Assembly: GCA_016209795.1 (NCBI GenBank)
Contig: JACQVI010000020.1
Location: 1-33,476 of the forward strand
DNA length: 33,476 bases
Source: Ignavibacteriota bacterium
GTDB lineage: Bacteria; Bacteroidota; Ignavibacteria; UBA10030; SZUA-254
Direction: 5' to 3'
The notes under the pieces are model-generated. The model was not told the DNA's origin and did not search any database. It saw nothing but the letters and a program-made list of their open reading frames with translations. Shown here piece by piece: positions 17,019-23,868 of this stretch. Numbering within the stretch: position 1 is the first letter of the stretch; the number at the start of each line of letters is the position of its first letter. The position numbers were made by a program, and so were the translations under genes.

Positions 17019-18152
17019 ATGAGAGGATTTGTATTTACTGGAGTTGTAGTAATTGTCTCGGTGTTGATCATCGTGGCAATAGCGTATGCATGGGGATTCA
17101 CCGCCCATAAATTTATTAATCGAAAAGCAGCTCAGCATCTGCCCGGCGAGATGAACTCATTCAAAGCAGACAGTCTCTTTTACGAATCACACTCCGTTGA
17201 TGCTGATATCCGACGCGATAACACTGATACATCATTTTACGCAGAACGCTGGCGGCATTTTCTCGACATCGATGATTACCCTAACTATCACAACCTTCCA
17301 CGCGATCTCAACGTTCTCATTACACTCTATGGATGGGAGCGAGTGAAACAAAATGGATTGAATCCCTGGGTCACTCAGCGGCTTGTCGATTCGCTCACTG
17401 CTCAGTTGATGCGAAGTGATCTTACAACTGCAAAATATACCATGAGCGATCTTGGTCATTACATTGCCGACGCTCATCAACCCCTTCACTGCACGGAAAA
17501 TTACGACGGGCAGTTCACTGGCAATAATGGCATTCATTCCCGCTACGAGACGTCAATGATTAACACATATCAATCGCAGCTGAGAGTGTTTCCAGACTCT
17601 ACCCAGTATATTTCTTCACCACTTGACTATGCTTTTGAGTATATTTATCATTCCAATTCACTTGTCGATTCTGTCCTTGCCGCCGATGATTACGCTAAAG
17701 CAATTTCAGGTTGGAATGGCAGTGGCACTCCACCATCAAGTTACTACTCTGCACTCTGGCAAAAGACCCAAAGTTTTACTTTAGATCAGTTCCAACATGC
17801 CACCGTAGCGATTGCAAGCCTTTGGTACACAGCGTGGTTTAACGCCGGGTTGAGCACTGATGTTAAAGAAAGCATGGAATTATTTAAGACGGGATTCAGT
17901 CTTTTGCAGAATTATCCAAATCCATTCAACCCAGTAACCCATTTTAGATTTGAAATTGGAGATTTAAGTTTGGTGTCATTTAAAGTTTTTAACTTTCTCG
18001 GACAGGAAATAGAAACCATTGTGAATAGTCAACTCCCTGCTGGCAGTTATGAAGTGGTATGGAATGCCGAGCATCTACCGAGCGGTGTTTACTTCTACCG
18101 ACTCGAAGTTGGTGCTCATTCCAAAACACGGAAGATGATCCTGGTGCAGTAA
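17019..18152 (+). CDS. Secreted S1/P1-type nuclease (phospholipase C fold) with T9SS type A sorting domain
   Basis: A 377-residue exported protein. A signal peptide (VFTGVVVIVSVLIIVAIAYA) is cut before W25, and an N-terminal Trp is itself a zinc ligand in the S1/P1 nuclease and PLC superfamily. Further predicted ligands are H30 (WGFTAHK), the RWRHFLDIDD motif, and DLGHYIADAHQPLH followed by GNNGIHSRYE. The C-terminal 80 residues are a T9SS type A sorting domain: LLQNYPNPFNPVTHFRFE, a VFNFLGQEIETIV strand pair, and SGVYFYRLE ending in KMILVQ. The substrate is probably single-stranded DNA or RNA or its 3'-nucleotides, for nutrient scavenging; this is inferred. The sorting domain implies a type IX secretion system elsewhere in the genome. 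Confidence 0.93.
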   Translation: MRGFVFTGVVVIVSVLIIVAIAYAWGFTAHKFINRKAAQHLPGEMNSFKADSLFYESHSVDADIRRDNTDTSFYAERWRHFLDIDDYPNYHNLPRDLNVLITLYGWERVKQNGLNPWVTQRLVDSLTAQLMRSDLTTAKYTMSDLGHYIADAHQPLHCTENYDGQFTGNNGIHSRYETSMINTYQSQLRVFPDSTQYISSPLDYAFEYIYHSNSLVDSVLAADDYAKAISGWNGSGTPPSSYYSALWQKTQSFTLDQFQHATVAIASLWYTAWFNAGLSTDVKESMELFKTGFSLLQNYPNPFNPVTHFRFEIGDLSLVSFKVFNFLGQEIETIVNSQLPAGSYEVVWNAEHLPSGVYFYRLEVGAHSKTRKMILVQ

Positions 18153-18249
18153 GCAATCGTTTTCAAGTCTTATTTATATCTTTGCTTCTCACCTAAATTT
18201 TGCTAAATTGTTTTGTTCTCCACTTGACTATCCATAATCTTGTGCTATA

Positions 18250-18786
18250 ATGATCTTGTCCGATAAACAAATCCTCACTGAAATGAGGAAAAGAACAATT
18301 GTCATCAAGCCATTCAATCGTAAGTACCTCGGCTCGAACAGTTATGATGTTCATCTCGGCGAGTGGCTTGCAATGTACAAAGATGAAATCCTCGATGCTA
18401 AACGACACAACGAAGTCCATTACTTTCGCATTCCCAAAGAAGGATTGATCCTCGTTCCGAGCAAGCTGTACCTTGGCGTCACAAAAGAGTATACAGAAAC
18501 ACACAGGCACGTTCCCTTTCTTGAAGGAAAAAGCAGCATCGGTCGGCTTGGGATTGATATTCACGCAACAGCAGGAAAAGGCGACATTGGGTTTTGCAAC
18601 ACGTGGACATTAGAAATCTCCGTGCGTCAGCCTGCGCGTATTTATGCAGGCATGCCGATAGGCCAGCTGATTTACTTTGAAGTCAATGGTGAAGTTGAAA
18701 TCCCATACTACAAGAAGCGAACCGCCAAGTATACAAAGCGTTCGATTAAACCAGTCGAATCAATGATGTGGAAAAATTTTCAATAA
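18250..18786 (+). CDS. dcd: dCTP deaminase (possibly bifunctional dCTP deaminase/dUTPase)
   Basis: A 178-residue trimeric dUTPase-fold enzyme, starting with the family-typical MILSDKQI and showing LGSNSYDVHLGEWL. The catalytic Glu is E122 in TLEISV, preceded by the substrate loop EGKSSIGRLGIDIHATAGKGDIGF and followed by MPIGQLIYFEV. E. coli Dcd has TAH-RIDPG in the loop; this protein has TAG-KGDIG, nearer the TAG-WIDAG of the bifunctional Methanocaldococcus enzyme. It may therefore go directly from dCTP to dUMP, which is an inference from the loop only. A sigma70-like TTGACT-16-TATAAT overlaps the start codon and cannot drive this ATG. Confidence 0.85.
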   Translation: MILSDKQILTEMRKRTIVIKPFNRKYLGSNSYDVHLGEWLAMYKDEILDAKRHNEVHYFRIPKEGLILVPSKLYLGVTKEYTETHRHVPFLEGKSSIGRLGIDIHATAGKGDIGFCNTWTLEISVRQPARIYAGMPIGQLIYFEVNGEVEIPYYKKRTAKYTKRSIKPVESMMWKNFQ

Positions 18787-18808
18787 CAAACAAAAAGGGA
18801 AATTAAAA

Positions 18809-20944
18809 ATGAGAAAAACAAACTCCAGCTTCTGCAATGCTCACTGCTCAATGCTCATAGCTCTCTGCCCTCTGCTCTTCACTCTCACCTTGCTGCTCAG
18901 TGCTCAGTGCTCAGTGCTGAATGCCCAAACTCAGAGACCCATGGAACTTGAAGACCTCTTCCGAATCAAACGTGTGAGTGATCCTCAACTGTCACCAGAT
19001 GGCAAATGGGTCGCATTCATGATCACTGAAGTTGATAAACCAAATAACAAGACCAATAGTGACATCTGGCTCATTCCATCGAGTGGCGGCGAACCTAAAC
19101 AACTCACTAATTCCCCGAAGCATGATCGTCACCCTCGCTGGTCGCCGGACGGAAAATGGATTGCGTTCGAATCCAACCGTGATGGGTCTTTTCAGATTTA
19201 TCTTGTGAACTCGAGCGGTGGAGAAGCAAAGCAATTGACAACGATTTCCACCGAGGCAATTCAGCCAGTGTGGTCTCCTGATGGCAAAAACATTGCCTTT
19301 GTGTCTGCTGTGTTCCCGGAATTTTCGGAGAAACCCTTTAAGGAAAGTGATGCCCTCAACAAGAAGAAGCAGGAAGATCGTGACAACAGTAAAGTGAAAG
19401 CTCGCATCATTACAAAACTGCTCTATCGTCATTGGGATAGCTGGGTTGACGATAAACGGCAGCACATTTTTGTAGTTCCAGCCGATGGTGGGGATCCTCG
19501 CAATGTCACCCCTGGTGATCGGGATGCGGTGCCAACGTCATCAACCTTTTCAGTAGGAGACGATTTAGATTTCTCACCCGATGGCAAAGAGCTTGCGTAT
19601 ACGGCAACGCCTACACCGACTCGCGAAGAAGCCTGGAGTACGAATCACGATATTTACACGGTCAATCTTGTTACTGGCGAGCGTAAACAGATCACTACAA
19701 ACGCCGCCGCAGACGTCTTCCCTCGATACGCTCCTGATGGTAAGTATCTTGCTTATCGCGCACAAGTCCGCCCCGGCTTTGAATCAGATCGCTGGCAGTT
19801 AATGCTCTATGAGCCTTCCTCAGGAAAAGTCAGAAGTCTTTCAGAGAATTTCGACTCTAATATCGAGGCAATAGTTTGGTCCAAAAATAGCAAAATTCTT
19901 TACTTCGATGCTGAGGATAAAGGAAACAAGCCCATCTGGTCTGTCTCAACAAAGGGTAATGATGTGAAAAAAGTTGTCGACAATGCCGTCAATGGTGATG
20001 TGAACATTTCTTCAAACGGGAAGATGTTTGTGTTCTCCCATCAAACATTGTCGCGACCGGTCGAGATTTACACTGTATCCTCAGATGGTAAAAACCTCAG
20101 GCAGCTAACACACGTGAATGACTCGCTATTTTCACAGATCATGTTTACAGAACCTGAATATGTGTGGTACACTGGTGAAGAGAATGCAAATGTTCAAACG
20201 TGGATCCTGAGACCACCGATGTTTGATGCGACAAAGAAATACCCGCTTGTCTTTTGGGTACATGGTGGACCGCAGGGTGCGTTCATGAACTCGTGGTCGT
20301 ATCGATGGAATGCTCAACTCTGGGCAGCACAGGGCTACGTGCTTGCACTTCCGAACCCAAGAGGCAGCACAGGCTTCGGACAAAAATTTGTTGATGAGAT
20401 CAGCCACGATTGGGGCGGGAAAGTCTTTGAAGATCTGATGAAAGGTCTCGAGTATATGGAGAAACTTCCGTATATCGATACAAGTCGCATGGCAGCAGCA
20501 GGTGCATCGTACGGCGGATACATGATGAACTGGTTTCAAGGGCACACAGATAAATTCAAGACGCTGGTGACACACTGTGGAGTGTATAACTTTTACAGCA
20601 TGTATGGCACAACGGAAGAAACATGGTTCGACGAGTGGGAACATGGAATTCCATGGGAAACTCCCGACTTTGATAAACACTCTCCGCACAAGTATGCAGC
20701 GAATTTCAAGACACCTAACCTGATCATTCATAACGAGCTTGATTACCGCGTTCCGTTCAGCGAAGGGATGCAATTGTTTACAACATTACAGCGTAAAGGC
20801 ATCCCCTCGAAACTCTTATACTTCCCCGATGAAGGACATTGGGTTTTGAAACCACAAAACAGTGAGCTGTGGCATAAGACAGTGTTTGAGTGGTTGGCAA
20901 AGTATTTAAAACCTGAAAGCACAACAACAGGTGGTTTACGGTAG
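18809..20944 (+). CDS. Secreted S9 family (prolyl oligopeptidase-type) peptidase
   Basis: A 711-residue serine peptidase. The N-terminus is a signal peptide, followed by MELEDLFRIKRVSDPQ and an N-terminal beta-propeller with TolB/PD40-like blades (SPDGKWVAFM, SPDGKWIAFES, SPDGKNIAFVS, SPDGKELAYT, APDGKYLAYR). The C-terminal alpha/beta hydrolase domain has a Ser-Asp-His triad: S567 in GASYGGYM, D645 in HNELDYRVPF and H677 in DEGHWVL. It likely trims peptides in the periplasm or outside the cell. The signal peptide (about residues 10-42) is encoded almost entirely by a heptanucleotide tandem array. An internal Met at residue 45 (ATG 18941) would give a leaderless form. Confidence 0.93.
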   Translation: MRKTNSSFCNAHCSMLIALCPLLFTLTLLLSAQCSVLNAQTQRPMELEDLFRIKRVSDPQLSPDGKWVAFMITEVDKPNNKTNSDIWLIPSSGGEPKQLTNSPKHDRHPRWSPDGKWIAFESNRDGSFQIYLVNSSGGEAKQLTTISTEAIQPVWSPDGKNIAFVSAVFPEFSEKPFKESDALNKKKQEDRDNSKVKARIITKLLYRHWDSWVDDKRQHIFVVPADGGDPRNVTPGDRDAVPTSSTFSVGDDLDFSPDGKELAYTATPTPTREEAWSTNHDIYTVNLVTGERKQITTNAAADVFPRYAPDGKYLAYRAQVRPGFESDRWQLMLYEPSSGKVRSLSENFDSNIEAIVWSKNSKILYFDAEDKGNKPIWSVSTKGNDVKKVVDNAVNGDVNISSNGKMFVFSHQTLSRPVEIYTVSSDGKNLRQLTHVNDSLFSQIMFTEPEYVWYTGEENANVQTWILRPPMFDATKKYPLVFWVHGGPQGAFMNSWSYRWNAQLWAAQGYVLALPNPRGSTGFGQKFVDEISHDWGGKVFEDLMKGLEYMEKLPYIDTSRMAAAGASYGGYMMNWFQGHTDKFKTLVTHCGVYNFYSMYGTTEETWFDEWEHGIPWETPDFDKHSPHKYAANFKTPNLIIHNELDYRVPFSEGMQLFTTLQRKGIPSKLLYFPDEGHWVLKPQNSELWHKTVFEWLAKYLKPESTTTGGLR
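18838..18935 (+). repeat. Heptanucleotide array encoding a signal peptide (14 units)
   Basis: Fourteen consecutive 7-bp units with consensus TGCTCAN lie inside the S9 peptidase gene. Units 9-11 are identical TGCTCAG copies (18894-18914), and units 1-3 differ only in the last base. Because seven is not a multiple of three, the array is read in all three phases and still produces a hydrophobic Leu/Ala/Cys-rich leader. The register is unbroken over the 98 bp. Confidence 0.85.
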
Positions 20945-21009
20945 CAAATAAAAGATAATAAAAAATTAGTTGGAGGCATCGAATAACCTGCTTTATATTA
21001 ATCGTAGCA

Positions 21010-21372
21010 GTGACTATTACTTCAACTGGATGCACTCACACACAGACATTTAATCCTGAGCATCTTTACCATGATAGTAATAAAACTATAATTGTTCATC
21101 TGAAAGATGCAAGAAAAATTCAGTTCAATAGAGGGGATTACCAAATCATCCAGTTAGGAACAGGCATCGTGAAGGGCAGGGGAAAATTTCTCTCCAATGA
21201 ATCTGGGAGTGAGCGTAAGAGTTTCGAAGGTACAATCGAATTCGATGAGATTGAGAGAATCACAGTGACGGAAATAACACCATTAGGACAAGTTGTAGGA
21301 TTAGTAGCAATCGGTGTTGGAACACTTATCTTACTAGTAATTCTTTTCCCTCCAAAAGTACATCACATATAG
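21010..21372 (+). CDS. Lipoprotein-like membrane-anchored hypothetical protein
   Basis: Not recognised. A GTG at 21010 gives 120 residues beginning VTITSTGCTHTQ, with a lipobox-like Cys. The body is polar with YQIIQLGTGIVKGRGKFLS and EFDEIERITVTEI, and a C-terminal transmembrane helix (VVGLVAIGVGTLILLVILF) precedes PPKVHHI. In the same frame, upstream of the GTG, the sequence encodes RHRITCFILIVAV. This would complete a hydrophobic lipoprotein leader, yet the frame has no ATG, GTG or TTG between the stop at 20959-20961 and 21010. Either a rare start (ATT or ATA) is used, or the 5' end is mutated. It sits between the S9 peptidase and pyrF. Confidence 0.6.
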   Translation: MTITSTGCTHTQTFNPEHLYHDSNKTIIVHLKDARKIQFNRGDYQIIQLGTGIVKGRGKFLSNESGSERKSFEGTIEFDEIERITVTEITPLGQVVGLVAIGVGTLILLVILFPPKVHHI

Positions 21373-21387
21373 AATCTATCGAACAAC

Positions 21388-22215
21388 ATGAACTTCCTCC
21401 AAAAACTCAAATACATTCAGCGCAAAAACAACTCGCTGCTTTGCATCGGTCTTGATACGGATGTAAGTAAAGTGCCGGAGTTCCTCTATGCTTATGGCGA
21501 CCCACAGTACGAGTTCAACCGTCGCATCATCGACGCAACGAAAGACATCGTCTGCGCATACAAGCTGAACATCGCCTTCTACGAGTCCGTCGGGGAACAT
21601 GGGTGGTACACAGTGCATCAAACACTTGCACGCATCCCTGAAGAGATTATCACCATCGGAGATGGAAAGCGCGGAGACATTCCAAGCTCGGCAGAGCGAC
21701 AGGCACTTCTCTTTTGCGAGGACTGGGAGTTCTCAGGTACAACGGTGAATCCCTATATGGGCAAAGACGCCATCGAGCCGTTTATGCGCCGGAACGATCA
21801 ATGTGCATTTATTCTTGCGGTAACCTCAAACAACGGGGCAAAGGATTTCCAGCATCTCAAACTCAAAGGAAAACCACTCTATGAGCATGTTGTCAAGACA
21901 GCAAAGAAGTGGAACACCAAGAAAAACATCGGTCTGGTTGTCGGTGCAACACGACCCGCTGAATTGAAACGCGTCCGTTCACTTGCACCAGAGTTGCCAT
22001 TTCTGATACCTGGCGTTGGTACACAGAAGGGAGATCTTGAATACGCTGTACGGTACGGCTGTGACGCCAAAGGTGAGATTGCAATTATCAATGTCGGTCG
22101 AAGCATCATCTATGCGTCAAATGGGGAAGACTTTACCGAAAAGGCTCGAGAAGTTGCATTGAAGTACAGAGACCAAATCAACAGGTATCGAGAGAAATAC
22201 TTTCGCAGTAGGTGA
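21388..22215 (+). CDS. pyrF: Orotidine 5'-phosphate decarboxylase (type 2)
   Basis: A 275-residue type 2 (long) OMP decarboxylase, giving UMP in the last de novo pyrimidine step. CIGLDTDVSKVPEFL and CAYKLNIAFYE place the phosphate and orotate contacts. The catalytic cluster is D92-G-K94-R-G-D97 in IGDGKRGDIPSSAERQA. Later motifs are GTTVNPYMGKDAIEPF, GLVVGATRPAELKRVR, FLIPGVGTQKGD and NVGRSIIYAS. The stop codon coincides with the first unit of the heptanucleotide array that fills the gap to the next gene. Confidence 0.95.
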   Translation: MNFLQKLKYIQRKNNSLLCIGLDTDVSKVPEFLYAYGDPQYEFNRRIIDATKDIVCAYKLNIAFYESVGEHGWYTVHQTLARIPEEIITIGDGKRGDIPSSAERQALLFCEDWEFSGTTVNPYMGKDAIEPFMRRNDQCAFILAVTSNNGAKDFQHLKLKGKPLYEHVVKTAKKWNTKKNIGLVVGATRPAELKRVRSLAPELPFLIPGVGTQKGDLEYAVRYGCDAKGEIAIINVGRSIIYASNGEDFTEKAREVALKYRDQINRYREKYFRSR

Positions 22216-22275
22216 GTAGCTGAGTATGTGAGTATCATGTATCCAGCATCCAGTATCGAGTATCCGATAGGGTAT
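22213..22275 (+). repeat. Heptanucleotide array filling the pyrF-DUF2851 junction (9 units)
   Basis: Nine 7-bp units run from the pyrF stop codon (TGA, 22213-22215) to the DUF2851 start (ATG at 22274). The middle units follow ATCNNGT/ATCCAGN (ATCATGT, ATCCAGC, ATCCAGT, ATCGAGT, ATCCGAT); the first units are GAGTA-rich. The array makes up the whole intergenic space, including the place where a ribosome-binding site should be (only AGGG is seen). Confidence 0.7.
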
Positions 22276-23797
22276 GGCACAATATAAGCCCTCACACCAT
22301 ATTCCAGAGCGGTTCTTGCGTCAGCTCTGGAAGCATCAGCACTTTGCAACGGCACAACTACGTACAACTGATGAAAGGTCAGTAGAGGTAGTTTCCCCCG
22401 GTAAACTCAATCGCGACGGCGGGCCGGATTTTCGGGATGCTCAGATCCGCATCGGTGGCATTCTGTATCGAGGTGATGTTGAGCTTCATCAAACCTATGA
22501 GGAATGGACTGAACATACTCACCAAGAAGATCCAAAATATAACTCGGTAATTCTTCATGTAGTCTTACGCGGAAAAGTTGGCGAAGCATCTCCGACAACA
22601 CGAAGTAAGCGAACCATTCCAGTCCTCGCCCTTGATCAATACCTCACAGCACCGTTCCGGTCAACGTGGGAATCGATGATCCTGAGCGAGCGTGCAGAAC
22701 GACTGTCAACAATTAAGTGCTTCTCTCTCAATGATGATGTTGAAGCTGCTCTCATCCAAAGATGGTTGAAGAAAGTTGCCATTGAACGCATCGAGCTGAA
22801 AGTCAGACGCTTTGAAGAGCGATTGAAAGAATTGGTCGAAGAACAACGTCTGACAGTGAAAGAGCCGCCTGCACGCTATGATGAAATCCCCTTTGGTCTG
22901 AATCCCGAGGACTTGCCTCCCCCAACTCCAACATATACCCAACACGATTTCTCCAAACGACAGCTCTGGGAGCAATTGCTTTACGAAGGAATCATGGAAG
23001 CTCTTGGATACTCAAAGAATCAACACCCGTTTCTCAAGCTTGCCCGCAATCTACGACTACAATTCCTTTCCGATACTGTTACAGCAACCGAAGACAAAAC
23101 CTCTCATTATGAAGCCATCTTCTTCGGTGTTGCTGGCTTACCGCCTTCTGGAAATCTATTACACTCTGATGGTAAACAGTATGCGGCACAGTTGAAAAAG
23201 GTATGGAAAACTTATCGGCAATACTATCGTGCAGAAGTACTCAATGAAGCCGAGTGGCAGTTCTTCCGACTGCGTCCTGAGAACTTTCCCACAGTGCGGC
23301 TTGCCGGCGCTGCCCGATTGATCGATAAACTCCTGCAGAAAAACTCCTTTAAATCGATTATTCAAACTGTAAAGGATCAGAACAAGAAGAACAGAGAGAA
23401 ATTTCAAACCCTTGAGTCATACTTCATAATATCGGCAGACAGGTTTTGGGCAACACACTACAACTTTGGTGAGCAAGCGAAGATAAAACTCACAACTCTG
23501 ATTGGTAAAGCGCGTGCACATGATATTATTGTGAATGTTATAATCCCCATTTGCTTCCTCTACGCCCGGATTTTCAAAGATAAAGAAGTCCGACAAGGAA
23601 CACTTAAAATATTTGAGCAGTGTCCATCCTTGAGCGACAATGTAGTAACACGTACCATTGATAAACAGCTTATCAAAGGAAAGTTCAAGTTTGAGTCTGC
23701 AATCTTACAGCAGGGTGCTCTGCAATTATACAAGTTCTATTGTGTAGAGGAAAGATGTTCCGAGTGTGCAGTGGGCAGAGTGGTGTTTAGTGTCTAA
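22274..23797 (+). CDS. DUF2851 family protein
   Basis: A 507-residue protein of the DUF2851 family, common in Bacteroidota and with no established role. The conserved N-terminal block reads SPGKLNRDGGPDFRDAQIRI, then YRGDVELHQTYEEW and HTHQEDPKYNSVILHVV. The spacing of D52, E70-x-H72 and the H81/H83/H95 histidines is reminiscent of a metal-dependent nuclease site (PD-(D/E)xK-like), but this is only a pattern impression. The middle is helical and basic. The C-terminus has the family Cys cluster (FYCVEERCSECAVG), probably a metal knuckle. The last codons and stop run into heptamer-like sequence. It converges on the DUF4175 gene. Confidence 0.85.
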   Translation: MAQYKPSHHIPERFLRQLWKHQHFATAQLRTTDERSVEVVSPGKLNRDGGPDFRDAQIRIGGILYRGDVELHQTYEEWTEHTHQEDPKYNSVILHVVLRGKVGEASPTTRSKRTIPVLALDQYLTAPFRSTWESMILSERAERLSTIKCFSLNDDVEAALIQRWLKKVAIERIELKVRRFEERLKELVEEQRLTVKEPPARYDEIPFGLNPEDLPPPTPTYTQHDFSKRQLWEQLLYEGIMEALGYSKNQHPFLKLARNLRLQFLSDTVTATEDKTSHYEAIFFGVAGLPPSGNLLHSDGKQYAAQLKKVWKTYRQYYRAEVLNEAEWQFFRLRPENFPTVRLAGAARLIDKLLQKNSFKSIIQTVKDQNKKNREKFQTLESYFIISADRFWATHYNFGEQAKIKLTTLIGKARAHDIIVNVIIPICFLYARIFKDKEVRQGTLKIFEQCPSLSDNVVTRTIDKQLIKGKFKFESAILQQGALQLYKFYCVEERCSECAVGRVVFSV

Positions 23798-23804
23798 TCT
23801 TTCA

Positions 23805-23862
23805 TGTCAGATGTTGGATTGATGGACTGTGAAACTTGTCGAGCAAGATCCAACATCGGACA
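23805..23862. terminator. Inverted repeat between converging genes; possible bidirectional terminator
   Basis: Two 15-base arms (23805-23819 and 23848-23862) are reverse complements with one mismatch, around a 28-nt loop. They lie in the 71 bp between the converging DUF2851 and DUF4175 genes. There is no T-run, so a classical intrinsic terminator is doubtful. The left arm continues a 7-bp-periodic stretch (about 23763-23819) with TGT starts. Confidence 0.45.
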
Positions 23863-23868
23863 CCAATT

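Noticed and set aside
18224-18251. Near-consensus sigma70 promoter TTGACT-16 bp-TATAAT just before dcd
   Set aside because: The -10 hexamer overlaps the dcd ATG (18250), so transcripts would start downstream of the start codon. The MILSDK N-terminus is family-conserved, so the gene start is right and the match is probably chance.
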